Below are positions 48,341-61,479 of a DNA stretch of 64,000 bases, piece after piece. Below the pieces are notes generated by a model. That model made no database searches and was not told where the DNA came from. It was given only the letters and a program-made list of their open reading frames with translations. Source of the stretch: Numida meleagris (taxonomy: Eukaryota; Chordata; Aves; Galliformes; Numididae); contig NC_034411.1 of NCBI RefSeq assembly GCF_002078875.1, positions 6,689,986 through 6,753,985 on the forward strand, given 5' to 3'. Made by a program: the position numbers and the translations under genes. The stretch's first letter is position 1. Each line of letters opens with the position of its first letter.

Positions 48341-51064
48341 GATGTTGTAGTGTAAGAAAACTGATTGGAGTGAGTTCATTTTTATAGAGTTATTCTTCAT
48401 TAATAACTTGCTTCTGACTCCATCAAACATGTGCAAGGGACACGGAGACAGTTATTTGTTCTGAATATGAAGGACTGTAGGTTAAATGTTTTCCTTCATT
48501 TCAGATTAGATGCAGTACTGTGTTCTCTGCCTTAAGCAGCAACTCGCTGCTAAAAGATGTGCAAAATAGGAGAGCAAACAGATTATGTTCTCCACGACAG
48601 TGTCTGAAAATTCAAGGAATTCCATTTTAACAGGACCACAAGCTCAGAGCCCTGGTAGATCTATGGTAGATCTATTCAGAAGATGTTTTTGTAGAAGCAA
48701 AGAAGTGAGATGTAGGTTGTTAGTATTTGTGCATCAGAATAGGTAGAGGGCAATGCAAAGAGAATCAGAAACATAATAATTGGGTCTGGGAGGATCTTGA
48801 GTGTTCAGGAGAATATGGTTGTCTTCTGATGGTACAAAATGGGAAGATCTTTGTTGAATGACAAGTTGAATTTCAATCTCTTGGTGCCTGCACGTGCATA
48901 ACCTATGTACCTCTAACTTGCCACATTTCTACAGCAAACTAGGCTGTATTGTTATCTCAGCTTAACCTTCTGTTAAAAACCTGCATAACTTTAATGCAGT
49001 CATATCCCTATGTTTAATGAAACTGAAAGTACTATCTTCACGTTTAATCAATCTGAAAGGCACCATAGTTTTTGATCTCCTTAAAATGAAACACTCTTTT
49101 GATATCATCTAAATCATATGCATCGCACTGCAGTAAACACTAAGATCTTGATACTACTCAGCTCTTACACCACCCAAACCTAGGTCAATAGGCAGCTTTG
49201 GGATGAGATTGTTAGCCATCAGGATAGAAGATGTATGAAATCAATAGTTTTCAAATTTTGATCCACAGACCTGAAAGCCTGCGGAGACTTAGCTGACCTT
49301 GAGAATTTTGCATGCTTTGATTCAGCCATTAAATCATGTTCCAAGAAGTTCACCAGTCAGAAACATACCATCAGCTAATGACATGGATGGCAAAATTTGA
49401 CAGGAGTAGTCAGTGCACTGATGTAGCTCTCTTTGCCTGAAGAACTGTTCCCATGCCCAGACCATATTCAAAACTTCTTCCTGTGAAAGCCCACAGCAGT
49501 GTTAGTTCCACTGCAACACTGTGTAGTTGTCAATGGGAAAGAAAACAATCTTCATGGTTGCCTTTACTTACGACTTGTATTATGGTATAAAAAGTTTTGA
49601 ATGCTTTTGGGTTTTACTTCCAAGAAGTTGGAAGGAAAGAAATATTACAACAGAAAAACAGAAATATAATAGTGGGTGTTTATATTTTGGAGGTAGATCA
49701 TGTCCAGTGCCTGAAGGATCTTGTGATGAGATGTCACATCAAATAACATCCAATACTCAAATGCTGTTGTCATAAAAAGGTTTTACTTTGACTCTATTCC
49801 ATTACTCTGACTCTGTTCTAAAAAGAAAAAAAGAGAACCAGTTTCATAAGTGAAATTATTTTGCTTTGAACACTATTCACATGCAGAAAATGAAAAAAAG
49901 GCCATGTTCTGTTTAGAATTATTAGCTCCAATAACGTTGTAATGCTACTTGCTCTTATTTTTGATTTCATGTACCAGAAATGTCTGTGTTGCTTGCTAAT
50001 GATCATAAACATCATCGACCTCTCTTTTGCCATGCATAATGAAAGCTAGCAGCTCTGCATCTCTGGGAAGAATCTTTATTTTCTTAGCATAAAGGAAAAA
50101 TCTGTTTTAAAAAAGCATCAGTAATCATGGACAGTACTGGAAATCACAAGGTTTTCATAGCAAAATACAGTCAAATGTTTTTATTCTAGGCAACAAAACA
50201 GATTTCTGATTCTGAGAATAATACCATGACACAAAAGGGCTTCTCCAGCAGTGTGCCATTGAACTCCTTTATCTGTATAAGAAAATCTTGGTTCTGACTC
50301 TACAATGCTGCCCATATTTAATGAACTTTGAATTCATTGGAGCTTTTTCCATGGCAGCTTCTGACATCTATCATTTCCCTGTCAATAGACCATTGGGAAG
50401 AACATTTTCTTCACCCTGCTTAGCAACTAATTCCTGTTGGTGTACATGGGAGACTGAGCAGATAGCTCAGGTGTCTGGCATCTGTACTCTACCTCATGGA
50501 ATCAAATCCCTTTTGGGTTGTGACACGGAAGGAAATTTCCGTCCATTAATGATATAAACTTAGCTTTGGGATTTGGGTGGCTTTTGTGTTTGGTTTTGGG
50601 AAGGAGGGAGGAATTGTCACCTTTCTTTTTGAGAGGTGAAAAGAGACATGGTTCTGCTTTTGATGTTTTATTTGTTAACACAATGGATTCAATGAGAAGC
50701 ACTCTTCTCACTTGGATGTCTTACAGGTAGATGGATAAGATACCTCAGACTATTATTAATTATTATTATTCCCTGTTTTCATGACACATTCACAATGCTC
50801 ACATGTAATATTAAAAATGAATGGAGTAATGGGAGGGGAGAAACATGCATGTAGTTATGAACTAAGGCTGGCAAGTCCTTAAGAAATTGTCGTGACTATA
50901 CTAGTTCCAAACTATTTAGGAAGCCTAATGCTGTTGTATGGTTTTCCCTTGTTTTTTTCTACGATAACTTTGATACCACTTTGATTCTTCTTTTTCCTCA
51001 TTCCTTTCAAAAATGTGTTTCTCTTACAGCCTGAATATAGTTTGTAAGGGTGTTTGAGTGGGGT
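48341..51064. other. Single-copy noncoding stretch
   Basis: No gene is recognised. A small tandem copy of GGTAGATCTAT lies at 48654-48676, and a TTATTA run at about 50752-50769. Confidence 0.5.
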
Positions 51065-51636
51065 TGTGGTTTAACCTGGCAGGCACCTAAACACCACATG
51101 GCCAGTCACTCACTTCCCCCCACTGGGATGAGGGAGAGAACTGGAAACAAAATAGAACTTGGAAGTTGAGATAAAAATTATTTACTAAGAAAGATAAGGA
51201 AAAGGAAAATAAATAAAAACTGCAATAATAATATATATATATATATATACACATATATATCTCCACAATGCAACTATTTGCCACCCACCCACCAACACTC
51301 AGCTAGCAATAAAACTGCTCACTGACCAATGCCCCACTAGCAACATGACGTCTTGCTACCTCCAAATGACACCCAGCCAATCCCTTAGCAGCAGCCCTTC
51401 TCTGGCCAACTCCCCATAGCTTTATGGCCTTCCACATGACATCACACAGTAAGGAATAACCCCTGGCCTAATTCAGGCATCTGTCCTGGCTCTGCTTTGT
51501 GCCCCTCCATTGCTCCATCATGGCAGCAGCTCTTTCCTTTTGAGCGGCTTGGCCTGGCCGCGGGAACACTTCTATCACTCAGCAACAGCCAAAATATCAG
51601 TGTGCTATTAACACTGTCTCAGCTAAAACCAGGACA
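51065..51636 (-). mobile_element. Solo LTR of an avian ERVL-type endogenous retrovirus
   Basis: The 572-bp unit runs from TGTGGTTTAACCTGGCAGGC to GCTAAAACCAGGACA. These are the two ends of the widespread avian ERVL LTR, seen in reverse orientation (the sense strand starts TGTCCTGGTTTTAGCTGAG). Inside, CCAACTCCCCATAGCTTTAT (51403) is the complement of the TATA-box region. The ACTTCCCCCCACTGGGATGA (51110) and 'GAGAACTGGAAACAAAA' blocks match the LTR 3' part. No gag, pol or env sequence flanks it, so it is a solo LTR left by recombination between two LTRs. The flanking bases do not show a clean target-site duplication, consistent with age. Confidence 0.85.
51229..51260. repeat. (AT)n microsatellite inside the LTR
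   Basis: An AT run interrupted by ACAC lies where ERVL LTRs of this type usually carry an AT- or ATT-rich stretch. It probably grew there by slippage after insertion. Confidence 0.9.
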
Positions 51637-54066
51637 GGAGGCTAACTTTCATTAGGCTGCACGTTCCCAAGGATTTCCCCCAAGACAAGCCTGAGATATT
51701 TGCGTCCTTTTTTTTCTTATCGATTGATTCTAGTTTTTAATCCATCAAAAGATTTTATGTTGCATCTTCATGCCTTGAAACCCAACATTTTCTTCTCAAG
51801 TTGCTTCCTTTGCTCTTCCAAGAGGACACAGCTCCCATGTCAACGGTAATAGTAATATAATTACTTAAATACATCAGTTCTAACAACAGCTTCTGGGACT
51901 TTTCCTGGTGATTTCCTTCTGATGTGATCTGCTGGTATTTACTCTAAGTATCTGAGACTGCTTCAAAAATGGAAAAAAATCACAGCACTCCAGTAGCATT
52001 TGGATTTATTCTTCTATTTCCCAGCCTGTTGTTATTCATTTTCCTGGGGAAAACTCATCCAGCCTGGCACTGATCTTTTCGACACTGCTCTTTAGTAGCT
52101 GCCACCCATCCAATCAAAGCAGGGCAGAAGCTGCCAAGCTCTAGTTCTTCTTTGCTTTATTCCTTGAAGAGTATCCTTGCCTCCTCTTTCTTGGATGTTT
52201 TCTATACAAACATTTGTGATTCTGTCCCTCTGTTCGCCAAGATCATGTTTGCTTGCAATTAGTGGAGCTTTTAAACAGATTTGGGCCACTGCTACACAGT
52301 TCAATAATCACCACTTTTCCATTCTTTTCTAGTCATTCTTTTGTAATGGGCAAATATATTTCACAACATAATAATGTCCCTTGGCAGGTTTGATCTCATT
52401 CTCATAATGTGAATGTTTATAGACAATGGACTCAGTATGCCAGTTAAAACAGATTTTGATTTTGCTTATCTACAGCCAAAGTTCTTGGCCCCTGGTGCAC
52501 AACCAAACCATGTGTAAAAAGGTATTCAGCTCTGAATGAGATCACTAACATCTGTTGCTGCACATAGCATTTAATCTTCAAACACCATCAACAACAACAA
52601 AACTCAGGCAGTTCAAAATGCACTAATGTAGAACCATGGGCAATCTGAGACAGGGCTTCAATTCCTATTTGTTACTGCTATGCCTTGTGCACACTGAGGT
52701 GCTCTCCTCACAGCTACAATACTCTGCCCTCAGGGTTTTAAGTGGTCAAGAGGGTTTGCTAATATTCCTGTGCCTGAACATGATGGCTATGCTACAGCTG
52801 CTGTGTGCCAGCCACCTAGGACTGGCTATATTTTGTGTTTTATGTGTGAGTGGTTAGATGAAGAACTTCAGAAATCTCTCCTGACCTGGATAGTTCATCT
52901 ACATAGTTGTTGTCCAAGAGCTTCTGATCTCAAGACACAAACAATCTGCAAGCTGCTGAACAACAGCTCACCATATTTGTTATCCTGCTAGTGTGCCAGC
53001 AGCTGCTCCCAATCTACTGCAGTTGCCTGCAGTGGGGTAGAGAGAGTGCTTTTTCTAATCTGAGTGGACAATAACTGCATTAGAAGAGGGTCCATTTCTG
53101 AGGACTGCTGAAAATGAATGCAATGTTTAAACCAGTGCAGACTCTGCAGAAAACAGCAGAAGCTCAGGTTATCGTGTTCTTCTTGGAGAAAGGAGATGGC
53201 ATACACTCAGTTTTTCCATCTGTGGCAGTATCGCTCAGAAGAAGGCTCAGGTGTATTCTCTGTACTGGTAATGTCTTTATTGTCTGCACTGCAATTTGCC
53301 AGGACATCCTGAGAAGACAATTTCCTACCCCTACCCACCATGTTTTTATATCCCCGTATTGGCGGCAATCAGGCTCTCAAATCACCTGCTGTAACTACAT
53401 TTTTGTTGCTATTGTTCAGAGGCTGGGGGGAAGATGGCGATTTCTCCAGTAATTCTATCTGAAAACAAAATTGCAAGAGTACAGAAAATCTTCATCTCAC
53501 TCAGAGGTGCTTAATGTTTCTCATCCATGATGGTACTGGCTCTTGTTTGAAGGCATCCCACTGGAAAATCTCATCACTATTCAACAAATCACCACAGGAG
53601 TTGATTTGATGGAAAGGGTGGCCTAGGTTGTCTTTGTTTAAATAGCTCTTTAGCTCCTGTACCTTGCTTCAGTTTCATCTTTACACAATCTGGCGTTCAG
53701 AGGCATTACACATTTTAAATGTGGTTACTGATTCATGTATTTGTATTTTCTTTTGATCCTTGCCATTAGCTATTGTCTGCAACATTGTTGACTGGTGCTC
53801 TAACTTATGTAGCTATAAATTATCTTAATTTTGGGAAGCCTTGATAGATGGAACAACATCCCCTGTATTTGTGTTGTAGCTGTTGTTGCTTATATGCAGA
53901 GATTAGTCTAACCTGTATAGTAAAATTAACTCATGATAGTTCTGGTTGCTTTTGATAACATACAGGTGCAAATTTGAATCTCCTCTTCCTAACAGTATTC
54001 TTGAGAGTCCAAGTAAAAGCCCAATTTTGTAACTGTTCTGAAGAACAGGAATTCTAAGCCATCTAT
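51637..54066. other. Single-copy noncoding stretch
   Basis: No gene is recognised. Frames around 52640-53450 on the plus strand overlap each other and lack pattern. No retroviral internal sequence follows the LTR. Confidence 0.5.
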
Positions 54067-56314
54067 TCAGGTGTTCCTTGTATGCGTTGTTGACATGCCT
54101 TGTGACAAATATATATTTATTGTCTCTTCTCTGTTCCTCAAATGTATGAGAACTCCCAGCTCAGGATCTAAGTGAGGTATCTGCTTTACAAATCCTTTCA
54201 AAATGCTTGGTATCCACCTTGGAGTGTTTTCAGAAAAACTGAACCCTGATTCTGGATATATGTATTTTTTCTCTTTGCGGGTGGCAGATGGTCTTGGCTT
54301 ATTCATAGGCACTGTCCAGTGCGCCTGGGTTCTGACAGTGCTTGGTAACCTGACCAATCTGAGTCATACCTGCGCGTAGTCATGAATTCCTTATAATTTT
54401 GCTGAAACCTCACGTATTCTCTTTACTGCCTTTTTTAATCATAAGAATTGTCTAACATCATTCAGTGGTAGCTCCGTCAGACGTATATGCATTGTGCTTC
54501 TCTAATACGGGTGTTGAAGCTATGCTTTTTTAAATACATGGCAATAGTAATGGGAATGACATGAGAGACTGATGAAATAAGGTAAATTAAAGTTTAATGC
54601 TAGTGATGGAAGTTGGTTATGGCATTTAGTAAGATTTTTCTGTCTACTAGAGCTACAATTGTGGGTCCTTGAAGAAGGAAAAGTTTGTTGAATTTGTTGC
54701 CTAATGTCTTTTTGTAAACGTACCCGCTGATCTGGTGCTGTTACATTCCCCATCTCTTTGATTGCTCTGAATTTTCCTTGACTCATAATTTTCACTGAAA
54801 GTCCATCATACTCTTGCATAGGTGAAATGTCTGTTCCATTAAATGGAAAATTTGGGTTTCATGTCCTTTCCAGGAGCTGCGGTTATCGAAACTGCACCAA
54901 GTTTTCCTGTGATTTGCGTACAGCATTGCAGTTATATCCTAACATGCCTTGCAGTGAAGCGTGTTTGTCATACAGTCGTCAACATACAAATGGGCCTGGT
55001 CTTTCCAAGTGATTCGTATGCCAAAGAATTTGGTTATGACTCTGAATGGGCCTAGGCCGCAGTGCTGTGAGACAGGCTTATTTAACAGAAATTCTAGAGT
55101 GTTTGGCACGCTGTGTTTGCCAGGGTGAAATGAAGTCCTGGAAAGAGGACTTTCATTCAGATGACTCACTGCAATCAAACACTTGGAGAAAATATAGTCG
55201 CTGAATGTTATGTCTACATGTAATTAACTGTATTTATCGTAGGACATAAACTGTGAAGTTAAGGGAAAATTAAGTTAGGTTTTCAAACAAATCTCAAGCT
55301 ATCCGCACTCTTTTTTGGAGAAAAACAACAGCAGTTTCTTTGCCAAGTAAACTGAAATGCTCTAAAATGCAAATGTTGATATATTTCAACAAAGAAATTC
55401 AATTGCTGAATGCAAACTTTGCTTTTAAAAATTGCCGCGTTGAAACATCCAGATTTCAAACTGAAAAGTAGGATCATATATACACAATCTTTATTTAATC
55501 AGCAGCTCTGACGTTTTTATGTTAAAATTTTCTCCAGAAATTGTATTCTTCCCCACTGCAGTACGCTCAGTTTACACACAATATACTTGCACGCAGATAG
55601 ACGCACTTACAGTAAAGCTGACAGTTTCAGTTCCAGATGTGTCTATATATGTGTATACGCATGTGCTATATATAATACACACAGTAAATATTGATTTTTT
55701 TTTCCCATTTTCATTACTAATGCCTCAAAATTGGACGCGGTGTTTGAGTGTTCTTGCATAGGAATTGATATCACTAGAGACATGGCAGTATATGCTCTTC
55801 ATTGGGAGGGCAGGCCAAGGTTCAGTAATCAAATGAATTTCTGAATGAAAATGTCATGATCTTCAGTGCAGTGAGTGCATTGTAAACAAAATCAAGCAGT
55901 GCCTTACACTCAAGGAATAGGACAAACATTCTTTGTGTAAGAATTTTGACCATTTGATAATGGCACAACAAGAAAAAGGAATGGAATGGAAATGGTTGTG
56001 CTCTGTCTTTACAGTGGGTGGGTAACTGAAGGGGTAAATCCATTACTGGATAGCACAAACAATGCCTTTCCAAGCAGGTGTTGGGAAACTGCTGATTTCT
56101 GCAAAATCTGCTGTTCTTCGTACAGAGCAACGGATTGAGTAATCAGAAGATTGGTGACTTTAGGCAAATCAACACTACCTATTACAGTTACATTAAACTT
56201 CAGGTCTTGGAAACCTGAAGAGCCAGAGGTAGACTGGCGCTCTTTTTTTCTCATCAGGTCAATGATACCTTCTATTGGCAACACAAAGCTTGCTCCATGA
56301 GACCATGGGTCCAT
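54067..56314 (-). pseudogene. Cluster of minus-strand open segments, possible decayed gene or element
   Basis: Going 5' to 3' on the minus strand, open segments lie at 56314-56009, 55178-54939, 54819-54520 and 54357-54067. Their composition is more protein-like than that of chance ORFs: mixed charge, few Phe/Leu runs. The second reads HLYVDDCMTN near its end and is preceded by an acceptor-like site (pyrimidine tract, GATTGCAG) ending near 55169. Reading frames change between and within segments, and 55180-55820 looks intronic. I cannot assign a family. YVDD resembles a reverse-transcriptase box, but the context does not. A decayed multi-exon gene, an old mobile element or chance all remain possible. 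Confidence 0.22.
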
Positions 56315-56815
56315 GCATCAGGCGGTGAAGAGCCCAGCAAAGCATGGTGCTGCCGGCCAGCATGGCACCGTAGGCACAAGGAGCAGGAGCACTGTTCTTC
56401 ATCTCGGGCAGGAGGGTGCTAGCATAGCACTGAGCCCAAGCTCACGGGGTCCCACCAAGCATCTTTTGGCTCCACACTCAAGGAATAGTGTGCAGGAGCC
56501 ACGCCAGGGAAGCTCAGAGGAGGAGCTGTAGCTAGAGCTGTAGAAATCACAGCTAGGCCTGAGCAAAGCACTTAACTGACCAAATCTGGATCATCACCGA
56601 TTGCTTCCATTTAATGAGACCCTGTGGAAAGCAAGACTGTACGCTATAAACTTCCAAAAGGGGGAGCAGAACGCCTAGCTCGGTGATTAACCAACTAGAA
56701 TAATCAGTTGTGTACGAGGCTCTTTGGGAGATAGCTGTTATTCACTCATAGAAAGAGCGAGGTGTCATTTCGTTTTTTTAGGGTTGTAAGTTTCTAACTA
56801 ATTTTTGTCTCTCCT
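56315..56815. other. GC-richer noncoding stretch
   Basis: 56320-56540 is GC-rich and open on the plus strand for 72 codons, but without domain pattern. It may belong to whatever produced the minus-strand open segments next to it. No repeat family is recognised. Confidence 0.4.
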
Positions 56816-56819
56816 TGCC

Positions 56820-57070
56820 AGTGTAACGGTTTGAATGTTAATTTAATTTTGCAGAATATCATTTATGTAAATGTAATTAGAAGGGAAACGTGATCGGGAG
56901 ATGCACAGCACCAAAGAAAATTTATTACTCCAAGGGGTATTGCTCTAATCATTCAACTGCAATATTGAGTTTCCCCAGATTTAATCTAAAAGCAATAAAT
57001 TACAAAAGGCTAATGTCCTGCCCAACAAAAAGCTGTCATGAACCCAAGTTTCTGTGGGGAAAAAAATTCA
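56820..57070. promoter_or_regulatory. Candidate conserved noncoding block
   Basis: The block includes GAATGTTAATTTAATTTTGC (56832), TGTAATTAGAAGG (56871), CTCTAATCATTCAACTGCAA (56943) and AAGCAATAAATTACAAAAGG (56990). These are several TAAT cores in single-copy sequence. The texture is like that of a conserved enhancer; conservation is not shown. Confidence 0.25.
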
Positions 57071-58955
57071 ACTTCATTTCAGCAACAGGCTCTCCTCGTT
57101 TACACATTCCTTTTATGATTCCAGGCAAGTCAAAGTAAAATGAATACAAATGTGAGAGTTTGAACACTTTCCCTGAATATGTATGTGTGTCTGTTGGTGA
57201 TTGTAATAATCAGTAAGCCAAAACACTGGGACTTCTCCATCTCTGGCAGAATAGGAATGCAGACCCACAAAGATACTACTGCAAATTCTTCTCCCCACCT
57301 TAGCACGACCCTGTGATTTAAGGGAAGGCAAACTGGAGTCTGATTAATTCCAGTGTCCATATGAAAGTCTGTTGCTAATGTACTGTAGTTTTTGTTCTCT
57401 TGCCGACAGAGAGAGAGAGAGAGTAGAAACTCTCTCTTCTTTTGCCCGCGTGCTTGAGACTGTAACCTTTGCACTACATGGAAAGCCATGGTCAGTGCCA
57501 GGTGGTTGCCCTGTTGATGATGTTGGCCTGCCTTTACCAAAGGGAGGCTTTTGGAAAGTGGAATGAAAAACAAATGGGCAGGTAAATTTGATGGTGTGAT
57601 TACTTCTTCTTGAAGCCCAGACATGAGTTTCCTTGGAAGTTCTGCTGCTCAAGGAGCATCTCTCCTCTTGAAAAAGCCTGCCATGAAAATTCACCAGCAA
57701 ATAAACAAACAGCTAGGCAAAATAGGAATTTTGAAATGCCTGCCTAATGTGTATGCTAAAACACTGTTAAGTGTTGGGGTTTTGCGGTGCAATTTAGAAT
57801 GAAGGCTGATGCCAACATTACACTTCTCTAACAAGGGGTGTAATTAGTACAGGAAATAGGTTTCTTATGTTTTATTTAGCCAAATTCATCTCTGGTTTAA
57901 CTCTACTGTAGCCTGGATTACATTTGTTCTTATTTCCCACTGTTCCTCTGCACAGTTCTTTCTTACACGACCTTTAATTCGCTGTGAATGTCTTTTATTT
58001 TAGGTAAGGACCATAGTTCCTCTGTCAGTTTGTTAGTATCAATTATACTGTAAGACCGGGTTTCGTGGCTCGCAAGAGGAAACCCATCAGATTTGCAACA
58101 AGTTTTTACGAAGTGCAAATTGGCAGGTTTACAGATTCCCACAGCTGTGCACAGGACAAGGGGAGGAGTGCAGGGCTGCAGAGAGCAAGGCAAGGAGAAA
58201 CAAGACTGTGGGAGGACTGGGGAAAAATGCAAGGAGCAGAGGAAAACGATGTCAGTGTTAGAAGTGGGGGGGCAGGGGCTAAACATACAAATTACTCGTG
58301 TGCCATGAAGAAAGAACTTTTCTTACAGGCCTGCTTCCTCATGGCAGGCACTTTGCTTAGCAAAGTTTTTCCTGACTACTGTTTCATTTCAGCCAACTCA
58401 AAGATAATCTGAAGGAAGGAAAAAAGATAATAGATTCGTAACAACTTACATATTGCTTCGGCTTTGGATCTGTGGGGTACTAGCATAAAGCTTTTTTGGC
58501 TGAAGTTCTCCACCCACGGGTGTGCAGGGAGGTACAGATGTATGCATCAGTATGTGGGACAAACTGCCATGGGTACACTTAATTAACAGTGAACGTGTAC
58601 AGCTCCAGTCACCTCAGCCTCAATCAAATAGGTAAGCGCAGCTCAGACTGTGACAACCTGAGCAGTGGCAGGCCTCTGCTGTGTGGCTGCATGGAGGGTC
58701 TCTCTCAGCTGAGGAGAGTTTCATGGCTTTTTGCAGGCATATCAGTAGAGAATGCCAAAAATTGTTATTTCTTTCTTTTTATTTTGCATAATGCACAAAG
58801 GGGAATCTTGCATCATGGAAAATACTTTCTGCTCCAGGTGAAGACTACTGTTCTAAAATTCCTTCAGATGCACACAGGACACATGGAGATTTTATTAGTC
58901 AAAGAAGTCTTCCAAGGTCATCGTCATTTATTGGAATTCCTGTGTTATTCATTCC
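57071..58955. other. Single-copy noncoding stretch with (GA)n
   Basis: A (GA)8 run lies at 57408-57423. The minus-strand 164-codon frame at 57130-57624 runs through its complement and has no family pattern. No repeat family or gene is recognised. Confidence 0.5.
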
Positions 58956-59085
58956 AGTGAGATTTATAATTATCACTGGTAATTACAGAGAATCCGCTAA
59001 ACAATTCCATAGGAATTCCACTGTGATCTGACATTAATTAACAGCCAATTTTAAATTATAATATAACTTTAAAAAAAAACACCAG
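58956..59085. promoter_or_regulatory. Weak candidate AT-rich regulatory block
   Basis: The block has TTATAATTATCACTGGTAAT and then ACATTAATTAACAGCCAATT (59031), giving several homeodomain cores and a CCAAT box within about 80 bp. The call rests on motif content only. Confidence 0.22.
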
Positions 59086-59719
59086 TGTCTGAATTCCTTC
59101 TTTCTGCTACTATGAAATGTCAGAAGGAAAACTGCTTTTATAAGCTGGGGCCGTGTTGCGGTTTGATCAGCATTGCTGTGCATTACAGGTGTGTTTCCAC
59201 AATGGAGCCACTATGTGGATAGGCAGCTTCAACCTGTAGAGGATTTGAAAGAATTTTTGTCCTCATCTCTCTCATAAGCACCATCTATCTCACAGGATTT
59301 CAACATTCTGTCATGTCGACAAGCGTGCACATTTCAAGCTTAGATTTTATCTAACTTGTTGTGTAAATTAGACTGATGTGAAGCATTGCTTGTATGCCTG
59401 ATGCAAGCTCTCTCTGGCTTGAAAGTGTGTTTTCAAAAAAAATTGTAGCCAAAAAGAGAATACTTAATGATTCCAATGAGAATAGAGAAGATATGATCGC
59501 AGGTTAACACAGTTCTGGCACTGTTTGGTCATCTGTATTAAAGATCTGCTATCTCATGGAATTTCTGTAGGCCCCAGTCTGCCAGGTGGAATGCTATCCA
59601 GAGAGATGTGGGTAATGAAATACCTGGTACGTGTAGGTAATCAATACTAAGTCTCTCTCTTTCCTTTTTTCTTCCTTTCTTTCTTTTTCCTTTTGTTTTG
59701 TTTTGTTCTGTTTGGACAG

Positions 59720-60083
59720 CTCAGCTCCGTAGTCATCACTAAGATTTTTAGGAAGATGGGGAAAGTGGGATAATACCAAAATCCACAAAAATATATATGT
59801 GCTGCAAAACCACATAGAGAACAAGAGACACAAAAGAAGACAACAGATTCTTTTTGCATGGATGAAATCATGAGGTAAGTTTGCAAAGCCTTGCCCTGCG
59901 GATTAATTTCCAGCATCTCCATTAAGCCTAATGAAAATCACATGTGTGTTTCTGAGTGTTTCTTTGCATGTTTCTCCCTTGCCTCTTTGCAGTTTCTCCC
60001 TGGGATCTTCCACAGCTCCTTTGATCAGTCTTCCCAGATCTCTCCCTGAAATGTGCCAACAGATCTGGTCCAAGTTATTAAGA
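59720..60083 (+). ncRNA. Candidate two-exon noncoding transcript segment
   Basis: A ~70-nt pyrimidine tract (59650-59712) ends in TTTGGACAG at 59719. The following 155 nt end at a near-perfect donor, GAG/GTAAGT (exon 59720-59874). Only 118 nt later a second excellent acceptor (CTCCCTTGCCTCTTTGCAG, ending 59992) opens a 91-nt segment ending at AAGA/GTAAGT (59993-60083). Exon 1 is closed in all three frames, so if spliced this is a lncRNA or UTR. The two signal pairs in tandem are stronger than elsewhere in the window. The pyrimidine tract could simply be a low-complexity run. Confidence 0.3.
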
Positions 60084-61479
60084 GTAAGTAACAGTGAAGT
60101 GTGGTCCTTTTAGCCACCTCCACACCTGGCTTTCAGTATAAAATATCACTGGAGTGAGTGCAAAGTAATTCAGGAGAATTATAGTGTGACCTGTTTTGTT
60201 GCCTATACTAGAGCTACTTGCTGCTCTAAAGCAAGTACGTCTGCAGTAACAAGCTACCCTTCTCATGGACTTTATAAACTCCAAGGGCTCATCACTCTAT
60301 TGCTAAAGCCCAATGTGGTTTGATTTGTTGTGTTTTGCTTCCAGAAAAGTACTGTGCCCTTAGTGCCATCTGAGATTGCATGCGTTCTTTGAGATGAAAG
60401 GTCTGTTTAGGACCTGCTGCTGACTGCTCATGCAAATCTACTGTCTTTGCAGTCCTTGCTGTTTGTCTGAATCAGTGTAGGTGCGTGGGTGTACTGCATT
60501 TATCCTTCTGTTGTAATTTTATGCCATTGTCACAGGATGTACCAGCACTGATCAATTGGAGCAGTCCTCTTATTTAAACTCCTGCTCTTACTTTGGAATC
60601 CACTGACAGTCTTGACCAAGAGGTAGTCCTGCATGTTGCTTTTTCGTTAATGTGAGCATACTTGTCCTCATATAAAATAGATGCGATTGCAGCTGGGAAA
60701 TGCCTGTAAAAATCTCATCCTGTTATGTTGCATCTAATTTGTTATCAGGGCATCTCTTTGACAGTTAGCTGGAGATGTGTCACTGACAGCAAGTAATAAA
60801 ATGTAGCTCTGACATAAGGAAATATTATAAACTTACTAGATAAGATCAGCTTCAACAATGAATCAATCTAGCCCTATTGGGCCCAGAGAGTATACAAGAA
60901 CTAAACTTGTTGCTTTTCCTTGTAACTACCCCTAAAAGGGATTAAGTTTTTAAGATTTGGCTACATGCATTTCAGATACTAATATGCTTTTTTGGTTCTG
61001 TGCCTGAATAAGATTTAGTGGAATTTGGAGAGCAGCTGGACACTACAGCTTTAGGAGACTGAGCGTCAAGGCAGGGCTTGTAGCAACCAACATCCTGTCA
61101 GCAAATCCAAATGTTCTATATTTAACTTACTGTTAAAATTATGTTTTGTTATTTTTGTCTACCTTCGGCAACGAAGTTTGGTTTCTGTAAGATTAGAGAA
61201 CAAGGCAAACTCACTTAAGGCTATAAAATTTATCTCATTGCTTTCTTTTTAGCTTGCTGTTGATCTGATGGCAGCTGAAAGGGCAAGTGGGAAAGATAGG
61301 TATTATATTTCAAAGGGAAAGTTATGAAAGTCTAAACTGCATCCAAAGTATATTTTACTACTAATAATGAGAACTGGATGAAGAGTATTTAAAAAAATAT
61401 GAACCTGCCGCAACTACATTGGTTCAGAAATAACGGATCTAATGCAGTTTTCCAAAGAATAATTGATATTATATAATCA
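60084..61479. other. Single-copy noncoding stretch
   Basis: No gene or repeat is recognised. Confidence 0.5.

Noticed and set aside
54939..55178. YVDD motif read as a reverse transcriptase
   Set aside because: The residues around it (HLYVDDCMTN) lack the hydrophobic and basic pattern of retroviral or LINE polymerases. No other polymerase motif was found nearby.
57130..57624. 164-codon minus-strand ORF
   Set aside because: It runs through the complement of the GA repeat, with no family pattern and no splice support.
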